Assembly (NCBI GenBank): GCA_965117025.1
Contig: OZ220746.1
Span: forward strand, 1,302,001 to 1,366,000
DNA from: VXPQ01 sp965117025
GTDB lineage: Bacteria > Bacteroidota > Rhodothermia > Rhodothermales > VXPQ01
Reading direction: 5' to 3'
Length of the DNA: 64,000 nt
Every line of letters begins with the position of its first letter. The first letter of the stretch is position 1. The translations under genes were made by a program, and so were the position numbers. Below the pieces are notes generated by a model. That model saw only the letters and a list, made by a program, of their open reading frames with translations. It did no database searches and had not been told where the DNA came from. Shown in pieces: positions 1 to 8,221 of this stretch.

Positions 1-2
1 TC

Positions 3-641
3 GAGAAGGATCTCCGTCTCGAATTGCGAAGCCGCTATGCGGTGGGGATGCTGCTGATGTTCGTCCCCGCCGCGATCCTGCTCATCCTGTTCGCCACAGG
101 CCAGGAACCCCTTTCTCCCCGCATCCAGTCGGGACTCCTGTGGATCGTGATTCTTTTCGCGGCTTCCATCGGCCTCGGAAGATCGTTCGTGAGCGAAGAA
201 GATCGGGGTACGGTGCTCCTCCTGCGGCTGCACACGCGGGCCAGCATGGTCTACGCAGGCAAACTGCTGTTCAATTTCCTCCTGATCCTTGTACTGGAAG
301 CCGTAGCGGTCTTTACCATGATCGTGCTGCTGAACATCCAGGTGGCGCATAGCGGCTTGCTTGCAAGTACCATTTTGCTCGGTTCACTGGGTCTCGCCGG
401 CGCGACGACCCTCCTCGCCGCGCTGATCGCACGGGCCGCAACGCGAGGGCCACTGCTCCCGGTGTTGCTTTTTCCCCTGCTCGTACCTCTGCTCATGTCG
501 GTGGTGGCAGCCACGCGCCATGCCCTCGAAGGAGGCTCCGGATGGGGCGCCAGCGGGGAGGCCCTGACTACACTAACGGCATTCGCCGGGGTAGTGATTA
601 CCGCTGCCGTGCTGCTCTTCGATTTCGTCTGGAACGATTGA
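3..641 (+). CDS. ccmB: Haem exporter membrane protein CcmB (5' partial)
   Basis: CcmB is the membrane subunit of the CcmAB transporter that helps deliver haem for cytochrome c maturation at the inner membrane. The reading frame is open from the left edge and begins within the family's N-terminal EKDLRLELRSR stretch, so the true start lies just outside the window. About six hydrophobic helices follow, with the cytoplasmic SEEDRGTVLLLRL loop typical of CcmB. ccmC follows after a short gap and ccmD/ccmE come next, which fixes the assignment. ccmA is probably upstream, outside the window. Confidence 0.88.
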   Translation, partial: EKDLRLELRSRYAVGMLLMFVPAAILLILFATGQEPLSPRIQSGLLWIVILFAASIGLGRSFVSEEDRGTVLLLRLHTRASMVYAGKLLFNFLLILVLEAVAVFTMIVLLNIQVAHSGLLASTILLGSLGLAGATTLLAALIARAATRGPLLPVLLFPLLVPLLMSVVAATRHALEGGSGWGASGEALTTLTAFAGVVITAAVLLFDFVWND

Positions 642-675
642 GAACGTACGTCATTTGCGCCCTTTGCCGTATCTT

Positions 676-1383
676 ATGCCCCGCTTCATGGTTGCTTCAG
701 GGAAAACATACAAGCGTATTCGCAACATGGTCCTGGCATGGCTCGCCCTGGTCTTGCTGGGAGGATTTCTGCTCGATATTCCCCGAATCAATATTCTGGA
801 ACACACGGCCCGGAACCTGTATTTCCACGTGCCGATGTGGTTCACGATGATGGCGGCCTTCTTCGTATCGGCATGGCACTCGGCCCGATACCTTGCGTCC
901 CGTGACCACGTACGCGACGTGAGGGCGCTGGAAGCCGCCCGGGTCGGTGCGGTATTCGGCATACTCGGCCTGGCCACCGGCATTGTGTGGGCGCGCTTTA
1001 CCTGGTACGTCGGACAAGGTATCTGGTGGAATTTCGATCCCAAGCAAACCATGGCCGCCGTACAGTTGCTGATCTACGGGGCCTATTTCACCCTTCGCGC
1101 AAGTGTGGAAGAACCGGAAAAGCGGGCGCGCATCGCGGCCGTATATAATCTGTTCGCGGCTGCCTGCGTCCCGTTTCTCCTGTACGTGCTTCCCCGCCAG
1201 ATGGAAAGCCTGCATCCCGGCGCGGAGGGCAACCCTGCCTTCAGCGACATTACTCATCCGATCATGCGCGTGGTCTTTTACGCGGCGGTGATCGGTTTCA
1301 TCGGACTCTTCTGGGTCTTTTATACGCAACGAGTCCGGCTGGCCACCCTCAACGAACGAGCCGACGATATCCCAAAACCATGA
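676..1383 (+). CDS. ccmC: Haem handling protein CcmC
   Basis: CcmC binds haem on the periplasmic face and passes it to CcmE. The protein has six predicted membrane helices and a tryptophan-rich loop, here GIWWNFDPKQT, matching the family WWxxD motif. Histidines in FHVPMW and DITHPIM flank that loop and are the expected haem ligands. I chose ATG 676 (MPRFMVASG). A TTG at 655 is in frame, and ATG 688 is a further option. The stop overlaps the next start (ATGA), indicating translational coupling with the CcmD-like gene. Confidence 0.9.
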   Translation: MPRFMVASGKTYKRIRNMVLAWLALVLLGGFLLDIPRINILEHTARNLYFHVPMWFTMMAAFFVSAWHSARYLASRDHVRDVRALEAARVGAVFGILGLATGIVWARFTWYVGQGIWWNFDPKQTMAAVQLLIYGAYFTLRASVEEPEKRARIAAVYNLFAAACVPFLLYVLPRQMESLHPGAEGNPAFSDITHPIMRVVFYAAVIGFIGLFWVFYTQRVRLATLNERADDIPKP

Positions 1384-1646
1384 TCATTCACTCCATTCAG
1401 GAAGCGGATACGACGTACGGCGCTGCGCCGTACGATTCCGTATGGACTGCGCAGGAAGTGCCGGTGCAGCAACCGGACGCGCTGGAGCGAACCATGCTGG
1501 CCCAGGACAAGCTCTATGTGGTGCTGGCGGTGGTGCTCATCATCTGGATCGGACTCGCGGCATTCATATACCGGACCGACCGCAAAATCGACCGGCTGGA
1601 ACGGAAACTGGATGCGCGCATTTCAGACGAAGACGTCTCGCCGTAG
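1380..1646 (+). CDS. ccmD: CcmD-like small membrane protein
   Basis: This 88-residue protein has one transmembrane helix near residues 46-64 (VVLAVVLIIWIGLAAF), followed by a basic, charged tail TDRKIDRLERKLDAR. That is the CcmD pattern: a single-pass protein that helps release holo-CcmE from CcmABC. The N-terminal 40 residues are longer than in proteobacterial CcmD, and this extension is unlike the textbook family. Position between ccmC and ccmE and the ATGA overlap with ccmC support the call more than sequence does, because CcmD is poorly conserved. Confidence 0.72.
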   Translation: MIIHSIQEADTTYGAAPYDSVWTAQEVPVQQPDALERTMLAQDKLYVVLAVVLIIWIGLAAFIYRTDRKIDRLERKLDARISDEDVSP

Positions 1647-1715
1647 CGCATTATCTGTACACTGATCGCCCCTGTACCCTCGCACACGTACCCCTTCGCT
1701 TCCGACACACCCGGC

Positions 1716-2105
1716 ATGAAACCCAAAACGATCATAGGCCTCGTGCTGATGCTTGGTTTCGGCGCCTTGTTGTTCCTCAACTTCGGACAACAGGTCGGGG
1801 GATACATGGATTTCGTCGAAGCCGAGGAAACAGGCGCGGAAGCGCATGTGGTCGGGACATGGGTGGAGTCGGAACGGTATGCATACGACCGCGACCGGAA
1901 CGTCTTCAGTTTCCATATGCAGGACGAAGAAGGCCATGTGCGCCTGGTCCAGTACCCCAATCCGAAGCCGGCCAATTTCGAAGACGCCGAGCGGCTGGTC
2001 GTACAGGGCTCCACAGAAGGCGAAATCTTCGTAGCGCGGCACATCCTCGTCAAGTGCCCCTCGAAATACAACGACGGCGCCGAATTTCAGGCAGCGGCTT
2101 CGTAG
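1716..2105 (+). CDS. ccmE: Haem chaperone CcmE, Cys-type (CX3Y)
   Basis: CcmE is a membrane-anchored periplasmic chaperone that holds haem covalently before transfer to apocytochromes. An N-terminal anchor (about residues 5-22) precedes a short OB-fold beta domain. The C-terminal motif reads HILVKCPSKYND, so the residue normally binding haem (His in HX3Y) is Cys in a CX3Y motif, the variant known from some deltaproteobacteria and archaea. The preceding FVARHILVK strand is typical. It is the last ccm gene here. No CcmF/CcmH is visible downstream, so they must lie elsewhere. Confidence 0.88.
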   Translation: MKPKTIIGLVLMLGFGALLFLNFGQQVGGYMDFVEAEETGAEAHVVGTWVESERYAYDRDRNVFSFHMQDEEGHVRLVQYPNPKPANFEDAERLVVQGSTEGEIFVARHILVKCPSKYNDGAEFQAAAS

Positions 2106-2241
2106 AAATCGGCGTCACGAGTGGGAACGATCACCCGGTATACCTACGACGCGAACTCAGCGTCCCGCATTAGTTCCTAAATGCCGTCCGGAACCCGTTG
2201 TACAATCCACACCACCGTGCGGGACGATCCTGCCAGTGTTT

Positions 2242-3024
2242 TTAATGCATGCCCAATACTTTACCCAATGCCTCCAGTCCGATTCCCATGGCGCCGGAGC
2301 GCGCGCGCAGCGTACACCAGAAGTCGAGCGCGATCATCTGTGCGGCATGAATCGGGACGGCGATCCAGAATGATCGGCAACGCCAGACGAGGGCTCCGAG
2401 AGCTATGCCGCCAACAAGGGAAAGTACGGTTTCCGGCATCGGCTTGTTGAGGTGCAGCAAGGTGAACGGGATAGCCTGGATGAAGATGGCGTATGCCCCG
2501 AACGTATGCGCCGTCCCGAAAAGCATAAATCCCCGCCAAAGATATTCCCAGCCAATCCAGTAGAAGAGGAAGCACGTTTCGTAGATCAGAAAAATCGTCC
2601 AGTCTGTTTCCGCGGGGCCATGATGAGGATACTGCGCCTGAAAAGCCGGACTCGCCGAAAGAAACCACGTGCCTGCAATGACCACCGGAAGATAGCCGGC
2701 CATAGCCATCCCTGCGAACTTCCAGTCGCCCCGCCCCAGTCCCGCGTCCCGCGCAGATTGCCGGAACAGACCGCACAGGATGGCAAGCGGGAGCACGAAT
2801 CCGGCGACGCCTTGGACGAGAAACCGCCATATCCAGGCGAGGAGGCCGGTGTGCTCGACCGGAAAATTTTCGCTCAGGGTGTCGTAAAAGAACCGGCGGC
2901 TTCCGACCGCGTCTTGTAGAATGACAAGGGCTGCGACCGTCGCCAGTACGGTCACCGTCCGACGGTCGAGGCGTCCGAGGGCTGTCGCCAGACGATCCGC
3001 TTCCAGTCGGATCCAGGTACGCAT
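2242..3024 (-). CDS. CPBP-family intramembrane metalloprotease
   Basis: This is a polytopic membrane protein of about 260 residues with six to eight hydrophobic segments. Three CPBP (Rce1/Abi-like) motifs can be read: WEYLWRGFM in place of EExxxR, so only one acidic residue is present, then FTLLHLNKP containing the first His, and VPIHAAQMIALD containing the second. The family includes prenyl-protein proteases and bacteriocin self-immunity proteins; the substrate here is unknown. I chose ATG 3024 (MRTWIRLEADR) because the upstream extension to 3105 is proline-rich and unlike a start region. It runs divergently from bioY. Confidence 0.7.
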   Translation of the reverse strand: MRTWIRLEADRLATALGRLDRRTVTVLATVAALVILQDAVGSRRFFYDTLSENFPVEHTGLLAWIWRFLVQGVAGFVLPLAILCGLFRQSARDAGLGRGDWKFAGMAMAGYLPVVIAGTWFLSASPAFQAQYPHHGPAETDWTIFLIYETCFLFYWIGWEYLWRGFMLFGTAHTFGAYAIFIQAIPFTLLHLNKPMPETVLSLVGGIALGALVWRCRSFWIAVPIHAAQMIALDFWCTLRARSGAMGIGLEALGKVLGMH

Positions 3025-3211
3025 GGCGGCGGGGAGGGTAAGCGGAGGGGGACGGCAATGAGCATGAGCGCCCCGAATGCAGAAATCTGTTGGCAAGCCG
3101 CCCAAAGAGTACGGTTTGCTCTTCGAATAAGCCTGAACCCCAAACGTTTACCTTTTCCGGAACGTTCCACAAGGGATCATGTCCGGATTTCGCAAAAAAG
3201 CCGATATTACA

Positions 3212-3251
3212 GGGGATACTGTGAACTTCGCGGGCTTAATCAGAGTATCCC
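3212..3251 (+). repeat. Short derivative of the GGGATACTC inverted-repeat element
   Basis: The stretch begins GGGGATACT, ends AGAGTATCCC, and between them carries GAACTTCGCGGGCTTAATC. About 30 bases of it match, with one or two differences, the reverse complement of the left end of the larger element at 21033-21221. It looks like a solo terminal repeat or an internally deleted copy. It lies 44 bases upstream of the bioY start and may therefore affect bioY expression. Confidence 0.6.
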
Positions 3252-3294
3252 AGGATCTTTACGTCCCTTACCTTTTAAACCGGTCTCTGTTTTC

Positions 3295-3882
3295 ATGCTG
3301 CTACGACTGCACGCGCCCGCCCCTTCGCTGATCGACGCCCTTCGGGAAGAACGGGCCTCTACCCTTGTGCAGGCGCTTGGAGTCGTCGGTTTTGCGCTGC
3401 TTACCGCCGCCGGGGCCCAGGTCCGCATCTACTTGTGGGAGGTTCCTTTCACGCTCCAGACGGTGTTCGTATTCGGCAGCGGCCTTTTTCTGGGCGCTCG
3501 GAACGGGATGTTCGCACAACTCCTGTATCTCGTGCTGGGGCTTTTTGTGCCGGTGTTTGCAGGCGACGGATACGGACTTTCGTATATGCTGGGGGCGGTG
3601 AGCGCGGGGTATCTGGTGGGGTATCCGCTGGCGGCGCTCGCAGTGGGACGCCTTTCGAGGAAGTGGAATACGCTGACGGGCAGTGCGCTGGCGATGTGCG
3701 TCGGGTCGGTGGTGTTCTTTGCCACGGGCGTTATCTGGCTGCATTACGCCGCCGATCATACCACCTGGATGGAATCCATTGACAAGGGTTTCCTGCGTTT
3801 CATTCCTGCGGATCTTGCTAAAGTGGCCTTTGTCGCCCTGATCTACTCCGGGACGCGGCGTCTGGGTGAGCGGGGGGCATAG
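3295..3882 (+). CDS. bioY: Biotin transporter BioY (ECF S component)
   Basis: BioY is the membrane substrate-binding component of biotin uptake. It works with EcfAT or, in some organisms, alone. The 195-residue product has about six helices and the family signatures VPFTLQTVFVFGSGLFLG and YLVLGLFVPVFAGDGYG, the second with the conserved glycine-rich turn. ATG 3295 (MLLRLHAPAPSLID) gives the usual length. The longer open frame from 3058 would run through the repeat at 3212 and is not coding. No biotin ligase or ECF ATPase gene is adjacent. Confidence 0.88.
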   Translation: MLLRLHAPAPSLIDALREERASTLVQALGVVGFALLTAAGAQVRIYLWEVPFTLQTVFVFGSGLFLGARNGMFAQLLYLVLGLFVPVFAGDGYGLSYMLGAVSAGYLVGYPLAALAVGRLSRKWNTLTGSALAMCVGSVVFFATGVIWLHYAADHTTWMESIDKGFLRFIPADLAKVAFVALIYSGTRRLGERGA

Positions 3883-3911
3883 ACCGTTGCAGCACATGTC
3901 TGACGGTTTCC

Positions 3912-5075
3912 ATGATGCGATCTGCTATTGTCGGGCTGGCCGTAGCCTTTCTTCCGGGGCTTGCCCCTGTGCAGGCGCAGCCCGGAGGATCCATTTTCGA
4001 CGATCCGGTCGTACGGACCGAAGTGAGCGAAGGGCTGGATCGTCTGTATAACATGGAATTCGAGGCGGCGGCCCGCCGCTTCGAGCACATCGCGCAGCGT
4101 TATCCGGAACATCCTGGCGGTCCTTTTCTGGAGGCGCTCAACGTATGGTGGAAGATTCTTCCCGACCTTTCCGACGAGACGCATGACGCGGCGTTTTATG
4201 CGGCGATGGAGGAAGTCATCGAACGCTCGGACCGCCTCCTCAAGCAAGATTCCGATGCTTTTGACGCCATGTTCTTCAAGGGCGCCGCACTGGGATTCCG
4301 GGGACGGCTCCGATCGAATCGCGGGGAATGGCTCAAGGCGGCCCGGGATGGCCTGCGGGCGATGGATTACGTGCTGGACGTGGTGAAACGGGAACCGGAT
4401 GTGGCCGACTATGCTTTTGGCAAGGGGATGTACGACTATTATGCGGTGGCTATTCCGGAAAAATACCCGCTCCTGAAGCCGCTGATGCTCTTTTTTCCGG
4501 ACGGGGACCGGGAGCGAGGTATCGAATCGCTCCGGCGTACGGTGCGCGACGGGCAGTTTATCCGTACCGAAGCGGCCTATTTCCTGTTGCAGATCTATTA
4601 TCTGTTCGAAAACGATTTCGAGCAAAGCATAGCCTATGCGACCTGGCTGCGCGAGCGGTATCCCGGGAATTCCTTTTTTCATACGATAGAGGGCCGCATT
4701 TATGCCCGCTGGGGGAGGTGGCGGCACGCCATTCCCATTTTCGAGGAGATTTATGCGCGTCATGCGGCCGGGCAGACAGGATATAATGCATCGTTGGCCG
4801 GGCAGGCGCTTTTTTTCATGGCCCGAGGCCGCATGGCCTATGGCGAGTACGAGGCGGCGCTCCCGCATCTTGACGCCTTACGGGAACCCGCAATACGGGA
4901 AGCGGTGGATTACCCGTTCATCACGATGGGACGGCTCTACACGGGCATGGCCCATGATGCACTCGGGCGGCGCGATCAGGCGGTGGCTTCCTACCGGGAG
5001 GCATTGACCACGAAAGACTGGTCCAATGCACACGAACGAGCAAGGCGGTATCTTGAAATGCCCTATGGACAGTAG
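3912..5075 (+). CDS. Secreted/periplasmic TPR-type protein
   Basis: The 387-residue protein has a cleavable signal peptide (about residues 1-22, ending VQAQ). Degenerate tetratricopeptide-like helical repeats cover nearly all the rest; for example YNMEFEAAARRFEHIAQRYP near the start and GMAHDALGRRDQAVASYREAL at the end are classic TPR helices. Such proteins are scaffolds, and no catalytic motif is visible. It lies 15 bases before rsmA, so the two are probably co-transcribed, but a functional link is not evident. Either ATG of the tandem ATGATG could be the start. Confidence 0.72.
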   Translation: MMRSAIVGLAVAFLPGLAPVQAQPGGSIFDDPVVRTEVSEGLDRLYNMEFEAAARRFEHIAQRYPEHPGGPFLEALNVWWKILPDLSDETHDAAFYAAMEEVIERSDRLLKQDSDAFDAMFFKGAALGFRGRLRSNRGEWLKAARDGLRAMDYVLDVVKREPDVADYAFGKGMYDYYAVAIPEKYPLLKPLMLFFPDGDRERGIESLRRTVRDGQFIRTEAAYFLLQIYYLFENDFEQSIAYATWLRERYPGNSFFHTIEGRIYARWGRWRHAIPIFEEIYARHAAGQTGYNASLAGQALFFMARGRMAYGEYEAALPHLDALREPAIREAVDYPFITMGRLYTGMAHDALGRRDQAVASYREALTTKDWSNAHERARRYLEMPYGQ

Positions 5076-5090
5076 CGCCGGACCTTATTC

Positions 5091-5876
5091 ATGTCCATTT
5101 TTCCCAGAAGATCGCTCGGACAACATTTTCTTCGCGATCCGAATGTGGCGCGCAAAATCGTAGCTGCGCTGCAGGCGCCGGAGGAGGCGCATGTGGTGGA
5201 AATCGGGCCGGGCGAGGGGGCGCTCACGGGTTTTCTTCAGGATCGGTTCGCCACGTTTACCGCTATCGAGATAGACCGGCGCGCCGCTGCCTTCCTGCGG
5301 GATGCCCGGCCGGAGATCGATGTGCGACAGATGGATGTGCTGGACGTGGATTGGCGGACGCTTGCCGGGGAAAAAGGCGCCCCGATTTGTGTGGTGGGTA
5401 ACCTCCCGTACAATATTACGAGTCCCATCCTGTTCAACTTGCTCGATGCGCGCGATGTCTTGCAGGAGATCGTGGTGATGATGCAACGGGAGGTAGCCGA
5501 GCGCCTTGTGGCGGTTCCCCGGACCAAAGCGTACGGCATTCTGGGGGTGCAGTGTCAGGCGCTTGCGCATCCCGAAATCCTGTTCAGGGTATCCCCCCAT
5601 GTATTTTCTCCGCGTCCTGCCGTAACCAGCGCCGTGGTGCGTCTGACTTTCTCGGGAAAAGAAGACGCACCTGAGGGGGTGGATATGCCGTTTTTTCGCA
5701 GCGTGGTCCGGACGGCCTTCAACCGCCGGCGAAAAACGCTGCGTAACGGGCTCGAACGCTGGACAAAGGGGGCGATGGGCATCGCGCTTCCCGAGGGAAT
5801 GGCTGCGCGGAGGCCGGAAGAGCTGACTCCGGAAGAGTTTGTCGCTCTGGCACGTTATCTTAAGGCGCGCATATAG
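5091..5876 (+). CDS. rsmA: 16S rRNA dimethyladenosine transferase RsmA (KsgA)
   Basis: RsmA dimethylates A1518 and A1519 in helix 45 of 16S rRNA during late small-subunit assembly, using S-adenosylmethionine. The N-terminus SLGQHFLRDPNVARKIV is the family signature. VEIGPGEGALT is the SAM-binding loop and NLPYNITSPIL is the catalytic NLPY motif. The C-terminal domain FNRRRKTLRNGL contacts rRNA. The length of 261 residues is normal and ATG 5091 directly precedes the conserved start region. Confidence 0.96.
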   Translation: MSIFPRRSLGQHFLRDPNVARKIVAALQAPEEAHVVEIGPGEGALTGFLQDRFATFTAIEIDRRAAAFLRDARPEIDVRQMDVLDVDWRTLAGEKGAPICVVGNLPYNITSPILFNLLDARDVLQEIVVMMQREVAERLVAVPRTKAYGILGVQCQALAHPEILFRVSPHVFSPRPAVTSAVVRLTFSGKEDAPEGVDMPFFRSVVRTAFNRRRKTLRNGLERWTKGAMGIALPEGMAARRPEELTPEEFVALARYLKARI

Positions 5877-5949
5877 TGTTCGGGGCCTTGCTTGCAGGGT
5901 GGGGCGCCGGTTATTAACAGGGCCTAACCTTTAACCGTTTGCGTACCGC

Positions 5950-7347
5950 ATGGAGCATTCTTTCGATACCATTCGGGACGAAGAACTCCCCGGACATCTT
6001 CCCGGGATCGACGATGATCTGGCAGAGCGTCTGGAGGACCTGCTGGAATCCGGCGATCGGGAGGAGGTGACAGGTATAGCGGCCAGTTTGTACCCGGCCG
6101 ATCTTGCCCGGTTACTGAATTATCTTCCTGCCGGAGAACGCGAGACCCTCTTCGGATGGCTGCCGAGTGAACAGGCCGGGCTGGTGCTGACCGAACTCGA
6201 CGAAGAGTTTCGCACGCGGCTTCTTGAAGAAACACCCCCGGAGCGGCTCACGGAACTTCTGAGCCATCTCGAAACGGACGATGCGGCTGATGTGCTGGCG
6301 GATGTACCGGAAGAGGTAGCCGCCAAAGTGCTGCCCTTGCTGGATCGCAGTGAGGATGTCCGGTCGTTGCTCCATTACGATGAGGAGTCCGCCGGGGGCA
6401 TCATGGGCACAGAGTTCGTCATCGTACCCGAAACGTGGACTGTGGCGGAAGCGACGGAAGAAGTGCGCCGCAATGCCGAAACCGTCGAGGCGGTTTTCGC
6501 TGTGTTCGTACACGATGCACAGGGGACGTTGCAGGGGGTCGTTTCCCTGAAGAATCTGCTGCTGACGCTTGCGAATACGCCCGTATCCGACATCATGGAC
6601 GGGGATGTCATCACGGTACCCCCCGAAATCGATCAGGAGGAAGTGGCGCGCATCATGCAGCGATACGACCTCGTATCGCTTCCTGTGGCAGACGCGAGCG
6701 GCAAGATGGTGGGTCGGATCACGATCGATGACATTGTGGATGTCATTCGGGACGAGGCGGAGGAAGATATTCAGCGCATGAGCGGTATGTCCGGCAGCGA
6801 AGAGCCTTCCGACTCTGTGTTCCGCGTGATTCGCGGGCGATTGCCCTGGCTGCTTATCGGTATGGTGGGCGCCGGCCTGTCGGGCCTTGTCATCGGACAA
6901 TTCGAAAACGCACTTGAACAGGCCGTCATACTGGCTACGTTCATTCCCATTGTAATGGCCATGGCCGGCAATGCGGGCATTCAGAGTTCGGCCATTGTGG
7001 TGCAGGGCCTCGCCAGTGGGGAACTGTGGGCAAGCGATGTGGCGCGCCGTCTCGGTAAGGAACTGAGTGTGTCGCTCCTGAACGGGCTGGCGCTGGCGCT
7101 CATTCTCGGGGCTGTGGTGATGGCGCTTCCCATCGGCGGCGCGACCCTCGAATTGCTTGCGCTTACGGCGTCGCTTTCCATGCTGACCGTGATCGTACTT
7201 GCCACGATTATTGGCGCCACGGTGCCTCTGCTGCTCCATCGAATGAACATAGACCCGGCGCTTGCCACCGGTCCGTTTATCACCACCAGCAACGACATTC
7301 TTGGCCTGGGCGTGTTCTTCCTGCTGGCGACGCTGATCTATTTGTGA
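5950..7347 (+). CDS. mgtE: Magnesium transporter MgtE
   Basis: MgtE is a homodimeric Mg2+ channel gated by cytoplasmic Mg2+. The protein has the acidic N domain (about residues 20-130, LADVPEEVAAKVLPLLD), a pair of CBS domains (about 135-260; YDEESAGGIMGTEFV and VVSLKNLLL mark the first, VGRITIDDIVDVI the second), and five C-terminal membrane helices. The pore signature appears as MAMAGNAGIQSSAIVVQGLA. The length of 465 residues is usual. A short leader between rsmA and mgtE contains the sequence AGGGCCTAACC, discussed in findings. Confidence 0.95.
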   Translation: MEHSFDTIRDEELPGHLPGIDDDLAERLEDLLESGDREEVTGIAASLYPADLARLLNYLPAGERETLFGWLPSEQAGLVLTELDEEFRTRLLEETPPERLTELLSHLETDDAADVLADVPEEVAAKVLPLLDRSEDVRSLLHYDEESAGGIMGTEFVIVPETWTVAEATEEVRRNAETVEAVFAVFVHDAQGTLQGVVSLKNLLLTLANTPVSDIMDGDVITVPPEIDQEEVARIMQRYDLVSLPVADASGKMVGRITIDDIVDVIRDEAEEDIQRMSGMSGSEEPSDSVFRVIRGRLPWLLIGMVGAGLSGLVIGQFENALEQAVILATFIPIVMAMAGNAGIQSSAIVVQGLASGELWASDVARRLGKELSVSLLNGLALALILGAVVMALPIGGATLELLALTASLSMLTVIVLATIIGATVPLLLHRMNIDPALATGPFITTSNDILGLGVFFLLATLIYL

Positions 7348-7401
7348 GGGGCCAGTGCCAGCGCCGATGCTTGGCCATACCGTGCGGCGCACAGCAGGAT
7401 T

Positions 7402-7800
7402 TTACCAGAGGCAACTCACCGGGTATCGGTGAATAGCTGCATCCGGCGTCAGAATGGTTGCGTTTTCGTTGAGGGCCGATGCTACCAGCAAGCGGTCAAA
7501 CGGATCTTTGTGGTGATCCGGTAACTCGGTGGTCCGGTAGATGTCGGACCGGCTCAATTCCAGGCATTGCAACCCCCAGACGGCTATTTGTTTTTCCAGC
7601 CAGTGCCGAGGGGGATCGGGGAGCTCAATCTTTCCTGCTTGCCATTTGAGAGCAATTTCGAGTGCGGAAGCGTCGCTCAGCAATAAGGGCGAATCCGTTG
7701 TTTCGATGGCGTCTTTCGCGGCCTTCGAGAGCCGCTCCGGTTCAGCGCACAGCCAGATAAGCGCACAGGTATCGAGGAGATAAGTGGTCAAAGTCCCCAT
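7402..7800 (-). CDS. PIN-domain ribonuclease toxin (VapC-like)
   Basis: This 132-residue PIN-domain protein carries the expected acidic residues: Asp in LLDTCALIWL, Glu in SALEIALKW, and Asp in DPFDRLLVASA followed by the late Asp in ILTPDAAIHRYP. PIN toxins are Mg2+-dependent RNases that cut tRNA, rRNA or mRNA and are silenced by the cognate antitoxin. The start overlaps the end of the antitoxin gene by 13 bases, the usual type II arrangement. It is convergent with mgtE. Confidence 0.9.
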   Translation of the reverse strand: MGTLTTYLLDTCALIWLCAEPERLSKAAKDAIETTDSPLLLSDASALEIALKWQAGKIELPDPPRHWLEKQIAVWGLQCLELSRSDIYRTTELPDHHKDPFDRLLVASALNENATILTPDAAIHRYPVSCLW

Positions 7801-8027
7801 TCCGCCAGTTCCTCGTCTGTCATCGGATCAAATGCGTCCGGGCCATAGCATACGGGAGCGGATGTGACGGTACCCACTTTCGGGCGATGGGTAGGGGACG
7901 GCTCGATGGCTGTCAGTTTGGCGACAGGCGTCGTGCCGTTCAAAATAATTATGGTCTCGCCCCGCTGAACTTCCTTCAGCATTCGGGACAAGTGCGTTTT
8001 TGCTTTATGGGTCGTTGTGGTTTTCAT
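7788..8027 (-). CDS. Phd/YefM-type antitoxin
   Basis: The 79-residue product begins with KAKTHLSRMLKEVQRGETIIILNGTTPVAKL, a Phd/YefM DNA-binding fold; only fragments of it are needed to recognise the family. The C-terminal part (DPMTDEELAEWGL) is acidic and would be the toxin-wrapping tail. It precedes and overlaps the PIN toxin gene. Antitoxins of this kind repress their own promoter, and a palindrome sits between the promoter boxes upstream. Confidence 0.88.
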   Translation of the reverse strand: MKTTTTHKAKTHLSRMLKEVQRGETIIILNGTTPVAKLTAIEPSPTHRPKVGTVTSAPVCYGPDAFDPMTDEELAEWGL

Positions 8028-8065
8028 CGTGTTATGGGTCCAGCCAGTTGCAGGCTGCTATAATA

Positions 8066-8094
8066 AGTATATGACTTAGTCATAACTAAGTCAA
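8066..8094 (-). promoter_or_regulatory. Toxin-antitoxin promoter with overlapping operator
   Basis: Read on the minus strand, TTGACT (8094-8089) and TATACT (8071-8066) form -35 and -10 boxes separated by exactly 17 bases. The spacer and -35 box are covered by the inverted repeat TGACTTAG-TCATAA-CTAAGTCA (8072-8093). A repressor bound there would block RNA polymerase. This fits autoregulation by the antitoxin, whose gene starts about 40 bases downstream. The boxes resemble sigma-70 consensus rather than the Bacteroidota type, which may reflect horizontal origin. Confidence 0.7.
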
Positions 8095-8221
8095 TAAAAA
8101 TTGTTCCAAAGACAGTTTGTCGATATTCCATTGCTTTCTATGACGGTGCGACGCTCAGCAATGAGCATATTGGCAAGGTGGGCTTGGGGTGGTGCTCTCG
8201 CCCGCCCAGCAGCGCCGCCGT

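Noticed and set aside
2106..2241. Possible gene or terminator after ccmE
   Set aside because: No hairpin followed by T-run and no open frame with family features; likely just the spacer to the convergent CPBP gene.
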